Below, in pieces: positions 47,361 to 57,098 of a stretch of 64,000 bases of DNA. Numbering within the stretch: the stretch's first letter is position 1; every line of letters starts with the position of its first letter. The DNA comes from Actinospineispora spinosispora DSM 44797 (GTDB taxonomy: Bacteria; Actinomycetota; Actinomycetes; Mycobacteriales; Pseudonocardiaceae). Made by a program: the position numbers and the translations under genes. The DNA is taken from the NCBI RefSeq assembly GCF_000429025.1, contig NZ_AUBB01000033.1:1-64000 (forward strand). Reading direction: 5' to 3'. The notes beneath the pieces are model-generated. The model saw only the letters and a program-made list of their open reading frames with translations. It was not told the DNA's origin and ran no database searches.

Positions 47361-48436
47361 CCACCAGCCGGATGGACGGACCGCCCGTGCCGATCTCCGC
47401 CACCGACGCCGGCTCGCACCGGACACCGGATCCGCTCGCCGTCGCCGCCACCATCCGTGGCCTCGTCCTGCCCGCTCAACGGCGGTACGTCGAGCAGCTC
47501 ATGCCGTCGGTCGCGCACGTCGTCGGCTACCACGTTGGCTGGCTCGACGAGAACGGGAACGACGCCATCGGCCGTGCCGGCAAGTCGGTGCGACCGGTGA
47601 TCGCGGTGCTCGCGGCGCGGGCGGCCGGGCTGCGGGAGACGGTGGCGGTACGGGCCGCCGTCGCCGTCGAGATGGTGCACCACTTCTCCCTGCTGCACGA
47701 CGACGTGATCGACGGCGACCGCGAGCGCAGGCACCGGCCGGCCGCGTGGACCGTCTTCGGCACACCCGCCGCGATCCTGACGGGCGACGCCCTGCTCGCC
47801 GGGTCGGTGCAGCTGATCGCCGAGATCGGCGGCGGCCACGGCCGTCGGGCGACCGAGCTGCTCGTGGCCACCGTGCAGGAATTGGTACGCGGTCAGTCCC
47901 TCGACGTCGCCTTCGAGCGGCGACGCTCCGTGACACCGGACGAGTACTCGGACATGGTGCACGGCAAGACGGCTTCCCTGCTGTCCTGCGCGGCGTGCCT
48001 CGGCCCGGTGCTGGCCGGAGCGCCGGACTCGGTGACCGGCGGGTTCGCCGCCTTCGGCTCGCACCTGGGAATGGCCTTCCAGCTCGTCGACGACCTGCTC
48101 GGCATCTGGGGGGACCCGGCCAACACCGGCAAGCCCGTGCTGGCCGACGTCCACCGACGGAAGAAGTCCGCGCCGGTCCTCGCCGCGCTGAACTCGGGCG
48201 AATCCGGTGCGCGCCGGCTGGCCGAGCTCTACGACCGGCCGCACGCGCTCGATGCCGACGAGGCCGGCGAGGCGGCGCACCTCATCGAGCAGTGCGGCGG
48301 CAGGCATTGGGCCGAGGCCCAGGCCGCGCGGCACACCGAGTCCGCGCTCGCCCGGCTTCGGTCGGTCGGCGCCGACCCGGAGCAACTCACCACTCTCGCC
48401 GCGCTGACCAGCCACTTCCTCCGGCGCGACCGTTGA
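47357..48436 (+). CDS. polyprenyl diphosphate synthase (trans-prenyltransferase)
   Basis: 359 residues. SLLHDDVIDGDRERR is the first Asp-rich motif (DDxxD, D115-D119), and FQLVDDLLGIWGDP with TGKP is the second, typical of actinobacterial geranylgeranyl/farnesyl synthases. It condenses IPP with allylic diphosphates to supply the cyclase. The GTG start at 47357 overlaps the upstream TGA. Chain length (FPP or GGPP) cannot be fixed from sequence alone. Confidence 0.92.
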   Translation: MTTSRMDGPPVPISATDAGSHRTPDPLAVAATIRGLVLPAQRRYVEQLMPSVAHVVGYHVGWLDENGNDAIGRAGKSVRPVIAVLAARAAGLRETVAVRAAVAVEMVHHFSLLHDDVIDGDRERRHRPAAWTVFGTPAAILTGDALLAGSVQLIAEIGGGHGRRATELLVATVQELVRGQSLDVAFERRRSVTPDEYSDMVHGKTASLLSCAACLGPVLAGAPDSVTGGFAAFGSHLGMAFQLVDDLLGIWGDPANTGKPVLADVHRRKKSAPVLAALNSGESGARRLAELYDRPHALDADEAGEAAHLIEQCGGRHWAEAQAARHTESALARLRSVGADPEQLTTLAALTSHFLRRDR

Positions 48437-48459
48437 CCTACAGCTGACAGAGGTGGAAC

Positions 48460-51400
48460 GTGTTCAGACTCGACCACGATGCCCAGGCTCGACGGGCCGC
48501 GCTGCTGGCGCACGATGCCCAGTTCGCGGCCGCATGTCCGTCGGACGAGGTCACGGAGGCGATCAGGCGGCCGTCGCTGCCGCTGACCACGCTCCTGGAG
48601 ACGGTGATGACGGCGTACGCGGATCGGCCCGCGCTCGGTGAGCGTGCCGTCGAGCTCGTCGTCGACCCGGTCACCGGGCGGACCACACGGCGTGCGCTCC
48701 CCCGGTTCGACACGGTCAGCTACGGCGAGCTGTGGCGGCGGGCGGGCGCGGTCGCCGCCGCCCTGCACCACGACGAGCACGATCCGGTGCGGGTCGGCGA
48801 CCGCGTGGCGACGCTCGGCTTCACCAGCGGTGACTACGCCACGATCGACCTGGCCTGTGTCCGGCTCGGTGCGGTCGCCGTGCCGCTGCAGGCGGGCTCC
48901 TCGACCGGCCAGCTGCTTCCCATCCTCGGCGAGACCGAGCCCCGGGTCCTCGCGGTCGGCCTGGAGCAGCTGGCGACGGCGGTCGAGGTCGTCGAGTCCG
49001 GTAGCTCGATCCGACGGGTCGTGGTGTTCGACCACCACCCGGATGTGGACGACGAGCGGGACCGGCTCGACGCCGCCCGCGCCCGCCTCACCGCGTCGGG
49101 CCACGACGTGGTGATCGGGTCGCTGCCGCGGCTGCTCGACCGGGGGGCCACGCTGCCGCTGGCGCCGGACCTCGACGCGGACGAGGACCGGCTCGCCCTG
49201 TTGATCTACACGTCCGGTACGACCGGTCTGCCCAAGGGCGCGATGTACCCGGCGCGGCTGGTCGCGCAGCTGTGGCGCGGGTTCTTCCCCGAACGGCCCG
49301 GGCTTCCGCTGATCGATGTCGCCTATCTGCCGATGAGTCATCTGGCCGGCCGCGCGGTGCTGTTCAGCACGCTGGCAAGGGGCGGGACGTCGTTCTTCAC
49401 CGTGCGCAGCGATCTGTCCGCTCTGTTCGAGGACATCGCGCTCGTCCGGCCGACCGTGATGATGCTCGTTCCCCGCCTCTGTGACCTGCTGTATCAGCGC
49501 TACCAGGCGCAGCTCGGTGTCGACGGTGCCGAGGAGTCCGGGCTGAAGGCGCACCTGCGTGACACCGTGTTCGGCGGCCGCGTCCTGTGGGCGGTGTGCG
49601 GATCGGCGCCGTTGTCGACGGAGCTGACGGACTTCGTCGGCTCCACGCTCGGCGTCCCGTTGTCGGACGGCTACGCCTCGACCGAGGCGGGCGCGGTGCT
49701 GTTCGACCGCCGCGTGATGCGCGAGCACGTGGTCGACTACCGCCTCGACGACGTGCCGGACCTCGGCTATTTCACGACCGACTCGCCGCACCCGCGCGGC
49801 GAGCTGCTGATCCGGTCGAGCACCCTGATCCCCGGCTACTTCAACCGCCCGGACGCCACCGCCGAGGCGTTCACCTCCGACGGCTTCTACCGCACCGGCG
49901 ACATCGTCGCCGAGGTCGCACCGGACGAGCTGACCTACCTCGATCGGCGCACGAACATCCTGAAGCTGTCCCAGGGTGAGTTCGTCGCGATCTCCCGGCT
50001 GGAGGCGTTGTTCGTCGCCAGCCCGGTGGTCCAGCAGATCTACCTCTACGGCAACAGCGAGCGCGCCTACCTGCTCGCGGTGGTCGTGCCCACACCCGAG
50101 TCGCTCGCCGAGGTGGATCACGACGTGCACCGCGTCGCCTCGCTCGTGCGGGACTCGCTGCGGCGGATCGCGGGCGCCGAGGGACTGGAAGGGTACGAGG
50201 TTCCTCGGGACCTGCTGATCGAGACCGAGCCCTTCACCCCGGAGAACGGGCTGCTGTCCGCGGTCCGGAAGCTGCAGCGCCCCACGCTCGACGCTCGTTA
50301 CGGCGCCCTGCTCGAACGTCGCTACACCCAGGCCGCCGAGCGCGAAGCGGCCGAGCTGCGACGGCTGACCGCCACCGGGCGCGATCAGCCGGTGCTCGAC
50401 ACCGTCCTCGCCTCGGTCCGGGCGGTACTCGACGTCACGGCCGAGGAGATCACCCCGGACCTGCGGTTCATCGACCTCGGCGGCGACTCGCTGTCCGCGC
50501 TGAGCCTGTCGAACCTGCTGCGCGAGATCTTCGCGGTGGACGTCCCGGTCGGCGTCGTCGTCAGCCCTGCCGGCGACCTGCGTGCCCTGGCCGGCTACCT
50601 CGAACGCGCCCTCGGGCCGGGGAGCGGGCCCACCGCCGCCACCGTCCACGGCCCCGACCTGACCGAACCGCGGGCTCGTGACCTCACCCTGGACGGCTTC
50701 CTCGACGCCGAGACACTCGACGCGGCCGCGAACCTGCCGAAACCGGCCGGGCGTGCCAGGACGGTCCTGCTGACCGGCGCGAACGGCTACCTCGGCCGGT
50801 TCCTCTGCCTGGAGTGGCTGCGGCGGCTCGGGCCCGAGGGCGGAACCCTCATCTGTGTGGGCCGTGGCGGCGACGACGAGGCCGCCCGCGCCCGGCTGGA
50901 CGCGGCGTTCGACAGCGGCGACCCGGACCTGCTCCGGCGCTACCGCGAACACGCCGGCTCCACACTGACCGTGCTGGCAGGCGACCTCGCCGAACCCCGC
51001 TTCGGACTCGAACGCGAGACCTGGCAACGCCTCGCCGACACGGTGGACCTGATCGTGCATGCGGGCGCGTTCGTCAACCACGTCCTGCCCTACGCCGAGC
51101 TGTTCGGCCCCAACGTCGTGGGCACCGCTGAGGTGATCCGCCTCGCCCTGACCACGACGCTCAAACCGGTCAGCTACGTGTCCACCGTCGGTGTGCTGAC
51201 CGGGGCGCCCGCCGACATGGCCGAAGACGCCGACGTTCGGCAGGCCATCCCGGCTCGACGACTCGACGACGGCTACGCGAGCGGCTACGCGGCCAGCAAG
51301 TGGGCGGGCGAGGTGCTGCTGAGGGAGGCACACGATCTGTGTGGTCTTCCGGTCGCGACGTTCCGCTCGGACCTGATCCTGGCCCACAGCCACTACGGCG

Positions 51401-51930
51401 GGCAGCTCAACGTGCCCGACGTGTTCACCCGGCTGGTGCTGAGCCTCCTCGCCACCGGTGTCGCGCCACGCTCGTTCTACGCGACCGAGGGGCGCGCGCA
51501 CTCCGGTGGGCTGCCCGTGGACTTCGTGGCCAGGGCCGTCACCGCTCTCGGCGCCGCCACGGTGAAGGGCTGCGAGACCTACAACGTGATCAACCCGCAC
51601 GACGACGGGATCTCCTTCGACACCTACGTCGACTGGCTCGTCGAGGCGGGCCATCCGATCACCCGGATCGACGACCACCGCGCGTGGCTGACCCGCTTCG
51701 AGGCCGCCCTGCGCGCGCTGCCACCGCGACAGCGGCACCACTCCCTGCTGCCGTTGCTGCACGCGTTCGCCGAACCCACGCACCCGGTCGCCGGCTCCAC
51801 CGTCCCGACGAGCCACTTCCGGGCCGCGGTGCACGAGCTGGCCCTCGACCCGACCGGCGACATCCCGCACGTCACACCCGCCCTGATCCACAAGTACCCC
51901 GCGGACCTGACCCGCCTAGGCCTGTTGTGA
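48460..51930 (+). CDS. car: carboxylic acid reductase (A-T-R)
   Basis: 1,156 residues, the full length of actinobacterial CAR. LIYTSGTTGLPKGAM (about residue 250) is the adenylation P-loop, DLGGDSLSAL holds the phosphopantetheine Ser677, LLTGANGYLGRF (about 770) the NADPH loop, and YAASK (Y943, K947) the SDR catalytic pair. It activates a carboxylate with ATP, loads it on the carrier domain and reduces it to an aldehyde with NADPH. A PPTase is needed in trans. It lies 23 nt after the prenyl synthase in the terpene operon, so the substrate is probably a terpenoid acid made by the P450. Confidence 0.93.
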   Translation: MFRLDHDAQARRAALLAHDAQFAAACPSDEVTEAIRRPSLPLTTLLETVMTAYADRPALGERAVELVVDPVTGRTTRRALPRFDTVSYGELWRRAGAVAAALHHDEHDPVRVGDRVATLGFTSGDYATIDLACVRLGAVAVPLQAGSSTGQLLPILGETEPRVLAVGLEQLATAVEVVESGSSIRRVVVFDHHPDVDDERDRLDAARARLTASGHDVVIGSLPRLLDRGATLPLAPDLDADEDRLALLIYTSGTTGLPKGAMYPARLVAQLWRGFFPERPGLPLIDVAYLPMSHLAGRAVLFSTLARGGTSFFTVRSDLSALFEDIALVRPTVMMLVPRLCDLLYQRYQAQLGVDGAEESGLKAHLRDTVFGGRVLWAVCGSAPLSTELTDFVGSTLGVPLSDGYASTEAGAVLFDRRVMREHVVDYRLDDVPDLGYFTTDSPHPRGELLIRSSTLIPGYFNRPDATAEAFTSDGFYRTGDIVAEVAPDELTYLDRRTNILKLSQGEFVAISRLEALFVASPVVQQIYLYGNSERAYLLAVVVPTPESLAEVDHDVHRVASLVRDSLRRIAGAEGLEGYEVPRDLLIETEPFTPENGLLSAVRKLQRPTLDARYGALLERRYTQAAEREAAELRRLTATGRDQPVLDTVLASVRAVLDVTAEEITPDLRFIDLGGDSLSALSLSNLLREIFAVDVPVGVVVSPAGDLRALAGYLERALGPGSGPTAATVHGPDLTEPRARDLTLDGFLDAETLDAAANLPKPAGRARTVLLTGANGYLGRFLCLEWLRRLGPEGGTLICVGRGGDDEAARARLDAAFDSGDPDLLRRYREHAGSTLTVLAGDLAEPRFGLERETWQRLADTVDLIVHAGAFVNHVLPYAELFGPNVVGTAEVIRLALTTTLKPVSYVSTVGVLTGAPADMAEDADVRQAIPARRLDDGYASGYAASKWAGEVLLREAHDLCGLPVATFRSDLILAHSHYGGQLNVPDVFTRLVLSLLATGVAPRSFYATEGRAHSGGLPVDFVARAVTALGAATVKGCETYNVINPHDDGISFDTYVDWLVEAGHPITRIDDHRAWLTRFEAALRALPPRQRHHSLLPLLHAFAEPTHPVAGSTVPTSHFRAAVHELALDPTGDIPHVTPALIHKYPADLTRLGLL

Positions 51931-51940
51931 CACCTCACGG

Positions 51941-51972
51941 ACCGTCGGTTTACTAATAGACCGACAGTCGGT
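51941..51972. promoter_or_regulatory. TetR-type operator upstream of the saccharopine-dehydrogenase-like gene
   Basis: ACCGACAGTCGGT (51960-51972) is a perfect inverted repeat about one odd base, with a half copy ACCGTCGGT at 51941. It is the kind of site used by TetR proteins. No TetR gene is nearby, so the regulator acts in trans or the site belongs to a distant locus. Confidence 0.6.
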
Positions 51973-52006
51973 ATGTTCCTTGAATCGGTGAGGCGAGAGG
52001 GACATC

Positions 52007-52999
52007 ATGGGCGGCGGTCGTGAGGTACTGGTCCTGGGCGCACGGGGGTCGCTCGGCGCGCTGTGCGTCGAGGCGTTCCGAGCCTCGGGGTGGCGGACGG
52101 TCGCGGCGAGCCGGCGCGCGGCACCCGGCTTCCGGCAGCTCGACCTGACCGAGCCCGACACCGCGGCCCCCGCGATCGCCCAGGCCGACGTCGTCGTCAA
52201 CACGGTGCCCGACCCTCGGCTCGGCGCGGAGCGGCTGGTGCTGCGGGACGGCGGCGTGCTGATCAACCTGTCCGCGATGCCCGCCGCCTCGGCGACCGAG
52301 CTCCGATCGGACGCCGGGCCGGCACGCGGCGCGGTCCTGATGAACGCCGGCGTCGCGCCCGGGGTCACGAACCTCCTGGCGGCGGACCTGGTGGCCGCTC
52401 ACCCGGACGCCGACGAGCTGGAGATGGTGTTCACGATCAGCGCGGCCAGCACCGCGGGTCCGGCGGGTGCGTCGTTCGTCCACCGGGGCCTGACCGGACG
52501 TGTCCACCACCGGACCACGACCGTGACCCTGCCCGCGCCGTTCGGTGCGCGGCGCTGTCTGGGGTTCGCCGAACCCGACGGCGGCTGGCTGACCGGCACG
52601 AACCCGGCCGTCCGGCCCTACGTCTGTTTCTCGGAACCCGGCCTGGCGCGACTCATGCTCGCCCTGAACGGCGCCAGGCTCCTGTCCCGGCTGCCGAGGG
52701 CGGCACTGCGGTCGCGTCCGCTGCGCGGCGATCGGGCGGCGAGCAGCGAACCCGTCGCCCACTGGGTGGCGGCGTATCGAGACGGCAGACGTCTCGGCGT
52801 GCGCACGCTCGAAGGCACCGGTGACTACCGGATGGCCGCGGCGAGCGCCGTGGTGTTCGCCGACGCACTGCTCGGTCTGCCCGCGCTCGCGCCCGGCGTG
52901 CACAACCCCGAGGAGCTGTTCACCCTCCCCCGGCTGCGCGGCCCGCTGAGCGAGGCGGGCATCCGCACGGTCGAGCACACCGTGTCAGCTCCGGCGTAG
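52007..52999 (+). CDS. saccharopine-dehydrogenase-like NAD(P)-binding protein
   Basis: 330 residues. VLVLGARGSLGALCVEAF gives the nucleotide loop, ADVVVNTVPDPRLGAE and MNAGVAPGVTNLLAADL the family features of saccharopine/homospermidine dehydrogenase-like proteins. ATG at 52007. It lies 76 nt after CAR and may extend the terpenoid operon, although its own operator suggests separate control. The substrate is unknown. It overlaps the convergent small gene by 15 nt. Confidence 0.78.
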   Translation: MGGGREVLVLGARGSLGALCVEAFRASGWRTVAASRRAAPGFRQLDLTEPDTAAPAIAQADVVVNTVPDPRLGAERLVLRDGGVLINLSAMPAASATELRSDAGPARGAVLMNAGVAPGVTNLLAADLVAAHPDADELEMVFTISAASTAGPAGASFVHRGLTGRVHHRTTTVTLPAPFGARRCLGFAEPDGGWLTGTNPAVRPYVCFSEPGLARLMLALNGARLLSRLPRAALRSRPLRGDRAASSEPVAHWVAAYRDGRRLGVRTLEGTGDYRMAAASAVVFADALLGLPALAPGVHNPEELFTLPRLRGPLSEAGIRTVEHTVSAPA

Positions 53000-53302
53000 A
53001 CAGATCACCGCGATCACCGCGAGCGGCACGGTCAGACCGGCGACGACCAGGCGCCCGTCACCTTCGGTGGCCCAGGTCGCCACGGTGGTCTGGGTGTATG
53101 CGTACACGGCGCCCGCCGCGGCCACCGCCCACAGGAACTGCGCGGGCGTCCCGCCACCGATCAACGAGTCCAGCAGCAGCACCGCGCCGCAGAACCACAG
53201 GCCGAGACCGACCAGGTGCACACCGCTCGCGCCGAACGCCGTCATCAGCAGGACGCCGAGGGCCACCAGCAACGAACCCAACCGCGCCATCGTCGCCGCC
53301 AT
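52985..53302 (-). CDS. small membrane protein, unknown
   Basis: About 105 residues, MAATMARLGSLLVALGVLLM then four hydrophobic segments with GLGLWFCGAVLLLDSLIGG and VAGLTVPLAVIAVICLRR. An ATG at 53302 is chosen over 53338 because the extension lacks a ribosome site. No family is recognised. It overlaps the convergent gene end. Confidence 0.6.
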   Translation of the reverse strand: MAATMARLGSLLVALGVLLMTAFGASGVHLVGLGLWFCGAVLLLDSLIGGGTPAQFLWAVAAAGAVYAYTQTTVATWATEGDGRLVVAGLTVPLAVIAVICLRRS

Positions 53303-53472
53303 CGCATGATCGTCGCAGGTCGCGATGCGCGCGGCCACAGAACCACCGGAAACGTAAAACCACGTTGTGCACCCATCGGAGTTTCTTGACGCCCCGCGTT
53401 GGCCAACTTACGCTGGCAATTGATCAGAGCACTTGTCCCGCTCGTGGCCCGACGGATTCAGGTGGACCTGGA

Positions 53473-54567
53473 ATGGCGCCGATCGTCCTCGATTACCAGG
53501 TGTCCGTGGAAGCGACGGGCAGCGCGGCCCGAGCGGTCTGGAACGAGCTGGCGGCGGACCATCCGGATGCGCCTCTCTCCCGAACCCCGAGATGGATCGA
53601 CTGCATCTGTGACTGCGATTCTTTCACCGATGAGACGTTGTTGTTCCGCGGCGGCGACGGACGTCGAATAGTTTTCCCCCGGCTCGGCGTGCCACGCGTT
53701 CCCGGGGTTTTCGCCTCGCCCTCACGGCACTGGAACATCGGCGCCGACGCGCACGGCTTCCTGGCCGAGGGCGGGCCGCTGTCCCGCGCGGAGACCGCCG
53801 CGCTGGTACGCGCGGTGCACCGGAACTCCGGGATGCGCACCAGGATCGTCGTGGGCGGCGACGACGTCGCGGACTGGGATCCGGCGGTGCCGGACGGGAC
53901 CTACTACACCGCGCGTACCGCCCAGACCCTGGACCTGACCGGCGGCTTCTCCACCGTCTGGGCCGACCGGTTCACCGGCAAGGTCCGGTCGCACTCCCGT
54001 AAGGCACACCGGCGTGGCGTCACCGTCGAGTCGGACACCACCGGCCGGCTGGTCCCCGTCTTCTATCAGCTGTACCGCAGCTCGGTCGACCGGTGGGCGC
54101 GGGCGCGCAACTACCCGCTGCCCCTCATGCGCTTCCTGTCCCATCGTCAGCACCCGATGAGCAAATTCGAGAAGGTCGCCCGGAATCTGGGCGAACAATG
54201 CACGGTGTGGATTGCGCGACTGCACGGTGAGCCGATTGCCGGCCTGATCGTTCTGTCCGGCGGCCGTCGCGCCACCTATTGGCGCGGGGCCATGGACAAG
54301 GACCTGGCGCGGGGCACCGGCGCCAACGAGATTCTGCACCGGCACGCAATCGAGGCGGCGTGTGAGAGCGGCGGACGCAGCTATGACTTCGGTTTGTCCC
54401 AGACCGATGACCTCCGCAGGTTCAAGGCCTCGTTCGGGGCGGTCGAGGTTCCGATTCGCACCTATTACTTCGAGAAGGTCCGCACCGCGAAAGCCGGATC
54501 CGCCGGTTACGACAGGACCAAACGAGTGATCATCGCCGGCGTTCGGCTGGCGCGGTCGGTCAGATAG
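53473..54567 (+). CDS. FemAB/BioF2-type GNAT acyltransferase
   Basis: 364 residues. SGGRRATYWRGAMDK and GTGANEILHRHAIEAACESG, then SYDFGLSQTDDLRRFKASFGA, are the GNAT/FemAB-like motifs of the peptidoglycan or exopolysaccharide acyltransferase group (BioF2-like). The product probably adds an aminoacyl or acyl group to an envelope precursor. It faces the MurJ-like gene tail to tail with an 8-nt overlap, which fits an envelope job. Start ATG 53473, with GTGGACCTGGA before it. Confidence 0.75.
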   Translation: MAPIVLDYQVSVEATGSAARAVWNELAADHPDAPLSRTPRWIDCICDCDSFTDETLLFRGGDGRRIVFPRLGVPRVPGVFASPSRHWNIGADAHGFLAEGGPLSRAETAALVRAVHRNSGMRTRIVVGGDDVADWDPAVPDGTYYTARTAQTLDLTGGFSTVWADRFTGKVRSHSRKAHRRGVTVESDTTGRLVPVFYQLYRSSVDRWARARNYPLPLMRFLSHRQHPMSKFEKVARNLGEQCTVWIARLHGEPIAGLIVLSGGRRATYWRGAMDKDLARGTGANEILHRHAIEAACESGGRSYDFGLSQTDDLRRFKASFGAVEVPIRTYYFEKVRTAKAGSAGYDRTKRVIIAGVRLARSVR

Positions 54568-56125
54568 CGCGCCAGGTCCCGCGCAGCACCAGCGCGTAGG
54601 CCGCGACCGCTGCCCCGCAGCCGACCGCCAGCACGAGCACCGTGGCGAGCTGGCCGCCCGGGTAGGCGTGCTGCGCCCACCAGGTCCCGGCGACCACCGG
54701 GATCATCACCAGCGCGGCGAATACCGTCCCGGCCAGCGCGCGACGGTCCACGAAACGTTCCGGCCGGATCACTCGCCGGATCCGGCCGAGCACCAGCGCC
54801 GCCGCGCACAGCTCGCCGGCCAGGACGGCAGCGACCAGCCATACCAGCCGCGCACCACCGGCGGGGGCGAGCAGCGCGGTCAGCCCCACGACGGCCGTGA
54901 CACCCAGCGTCACCCGGCTCGCGATCCGGGGTACCTGGTCCTCGAGCCGGGCGTAGAGCGCCTGGTTTCCCAGGTCGCTCAGCCCGGTGACCAGCTGCGA
55001 CACCGCGACCAGCACGAGACAGCCCGCGAGCGACCCGACCAGCGCGGTGCCCCGCAGCTCACCGGCGGCCAGCAGTCCCGCTGTGGGCGCGGCCAGCACC
55101 GCCAGCAGCACCGCGAGCGGGAGTCCGGCGATCAGCGCGTAGGCCAGTCCGCGCCGCCAGATCGTGGCGAACGCCGAGGTGTCGGCGCGGGCGTCGGCGA
55201 GCTCGGGCAGCGACGCCATCGACACCGCGCGACTGCTCAGGTAGGACATCGAGAACTGCACCGAGTACGACATCTGTACGACGAACACGCCGCCGGGAAC
55301 CGAGCTGGCGATCGCGATCAGGACGTACATCGCCAACGACGGCAGCGCCGCCACCCCGACCGAACGACGCAGCCTCACGATCACCTCGGCCGAGTGGGAG
55401 TCCCCGCGCCGACGCAGCGACGGCCAGGCGGGCAGCCCGACCCTGGCCGCGCCGAACAGCTGCAGCGCCGCGTGCAGCCCGACGGCGAGTGTGCTGCCCA
55501 GCCCGAGCACGATCACCAGGCCGACCGGTACGTCGGCGACGTCGAGGCCGTAGCCGTACCACCAGCCGGCCGCCGCGACGACGCCGATCAGCACCACGTT
55601 CTCCACCGCTGGCGCGGCGGCGGACAACGCGAACCGACCCTGTGCGCGCTGCGCGGAGATCCCGAGGTGAACGAGGCAGTACAGCACGATCTGCGGCGCG
55701 ACCAGCACCAGCAGCAGGGTGGTCAGCCACCAGCCGTGTTGCTGCTGGGCGGGGTCGGGTATCCCCCGGCTCAGCGTCCAGGCGAGCGCGGGCGCGGCGA
55801 CGACGAGGACCCCGGCCACCGCGGCCGCGACGAGGACCAGCCAGCGCCCGACCGTGGCGAGCAGCTGGCGGGCACCGTCCGGGCCGCCGCGTTCGAGGGC
55901 ACCGATGAGTGCCGGGATCAGCACCATCGTCAGCACCGGGCCGGTGATCAGCGAGAACACGATGTTCGGTACGACGTTGGTGGCCTGGAAGCTGTTCGCG
56001 AAGTAGGTGGCGCCGAGCGCCGCGCCGACCACGACGACCCGCAGCAGGCCGGTCACCCGGCTGACCAGGGTCCACACGGCGACCGTGGCCGAGTTGCGCG
56101 CCGTCGTGCCGCTCGACCCCGCCAC
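54560..56125 (-). CDS. MurJ-like lipid-linked oligosaccharide flippase (MVF family)
   Basis: 521 residues, about 14 membrane helices. WTLVSRVTGLLRVVVVGAAL and FQATNVVPNIVFSLITGPVL match the MurJ N-terminus, where R near the start and the LxxxxxxR helix are typical. Later helices VSQLVTGLSDLGNQALYARL follow. It flips a lipid-linked precursor across the membrane. The cluster with an epimerase and a FemAB-like enzyme suggests a dedicated envelope pathway, not necessarily the essential MurJ. GTG start at 56125. Confidence 0.82.
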   Translation of the reverse strand: MAGSSGTTARNSATVAVWTLVSRVTGLLRVVVVGAALGATYFANSFQATNVVPNIVFSLITGPVLTMVLIPALIGALERGGPDGARQLLATVGRWLVLVAAAVAGVLVVAAPALAWTLSRGIPDPAQQQHGWWLTTLLLVLVAPQIVLYCLVHLGISAQRAQGRFALSAAAPAVENVVLIGVVAAAGWWYGYGLDVADVPVGLVIVLGLGSTLAVGLHAALQLFGAARVGLPAWPSLRRRGDSHSAEVIVRLRRSVGVAALPSLAMYVLIAIASSVPGGVFVVQMSYSVQFSMSYLSSRAVSMASLPELADARADTSAFATIWRRGLAYALIAGLPLAVLLAVLAAPTAGLLAAGELRGTALVGSLAGCLVLVAVSQLVTGLSDLGNQALYARLEDQVPRIASRVTLGVTAVVGLTALLAPAGGARLVWLVAAVLAGELCAAALVLGRIRRVIRPERFVDRRALAGTVFAALVMIPVVAGTWWAQHAYPGGQLATVLVLAVGCGAAVAAYALVLRGTWRAI

Positions 56126-56139
56126 CGCGCACCGTCTCC

Positions 56140-57087
56140 CTACCCGCCGCCTTGGATGTGGCTCATTGTGTCGCGCAGCGAATCGTCGAGCGGAGTGGGC
56201 TCGACCCCGAGCTCGGTGGTCGCGGCCCGGGAGTCGAGCACCCACGGGCGTTGCCGCTGGTGGGCGACCTCGCGCAGCTCACGGGCCATCTTGGCGGTGT
56301 CACCGCCGATCGGGGCGAGCAGTCCGGCGAACCGGAACACCGGGTCCGGCATGACGGACAGCCGAGGGGCGGGCGCTCCGGCGAGCGCGGCCGCGCGCGT
56401 GGCGACGTCGCGGACCGAGATCGGCGGCTCGCTGGGAACGTGCCAGGCCCGGCCCCAGGTCCGCTCGTCGTCGGCGAGCGCGATCAGGGTGTGGGCGACG
56501 TCCTCGGTGTAGGTCCAGGAGTGCGGGGCGTCGAGGTCGGCGGGGATCATCGCGCGCCGGCCGCGCGCGACCGGCTTGAGCACCATCTCGGTGAGGATCG
56601 ACAGCGCGCCCGCGCCGATGTAGTCCGAGGCGCGTGCCTCGACGACCCTCGCGCGGCCGGCCCGGTGGCTGGCCAGCGCGGCACGCCACATGTCGGCGCG
56701 CACCCGGCCTTTCGCGCCGGTCGCGGCGAGCGGCAGGTCCTCGGTGATCGGACCGTCGACCGGGCCGTAGGCGTAGAGGTTGCCGGCCGAGACCAGGACC
56801 GCGCCGGTGGCCTCGGCGGCCCGCAGCAGTGAGTCGGCCAGCGGCGGGAAGTCGGTGGTCCAGCGCCAGTAGGGCGGGGCGGCGCAGTGGTAGAGGGCGA
56901 CGGCGCCGCGCGCCTGTTCGGTCAGCGCGGCGCTGTCGGTCGCGTCGACCCGGATGCGGTCGATCCCCGGGTCGACGGGTCCACCGCCGCCGCGGGTCAG
57001 CACGCGCACCTGGTCGCCGCGCCGCGCCAACAGCCTCGCGGTGGCCGAGCCGACCGCGCCGGCTCCGACGATGACGTGCAGGGACAT
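56140..57087 (-). CDS. NAD-dependent epimerase/dehydratase-like protein
   Basis: 315 residues. MSLHVIVGAGAVGSATARLL starts with GxGxxG, SAGNLYAYGP holds the SDR Ser-Tyr region in relaxed form, and RASDYIGAGALSILTEMVL follows. ATG 57087 with AGGAG 6-7 nt before. It shares an operon with the SRPBCC and MurJ-like genes. Sugar or isoprenoid-linked substrate is unknown. Confidence 0.8.
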   Translation of the reverse strand: MSLHVIVGAGAVGSATARLLARRGDQVRVLTRGGGGPVDPGIDRIRVDATDSAALTEQARGAVALYHCAAPPYWRWTTDFPPLADSLLRAAEATGAVLVSAGNLYAYGPVDGPITEDLPLAATGAKGRVRADMWRAALASHRAGRARVVEARASDYIGAGALSILTEMVLKPVARGRRAMIPADLDAPHSWTYTEDVAHTLIALADDERTWGRAWHVPSEPPISVRDVATRAAALAGAPAPRLSVMPDPVFRFAGLLAPIGGDTAKMARELREVAHQRQRPWVLDSRAATTELGVEPTPLDDSLRDTMSHIQGGG

Positions 57088-57098
57088 GGTTCTCCTGT

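Noticed and set aside
48229..51891. Minus-strand open frame of 1,220 codons
   Set aside because: Opposite-strand shadow of the carboxylic acid reductase, whose motifs are complete on the plus strand.
52900..53010. Frameshift joining the saccharopine-like and small membrane genes
   Set aside because: They are convergent with a 15-nt overlap. Both end at proper stops.
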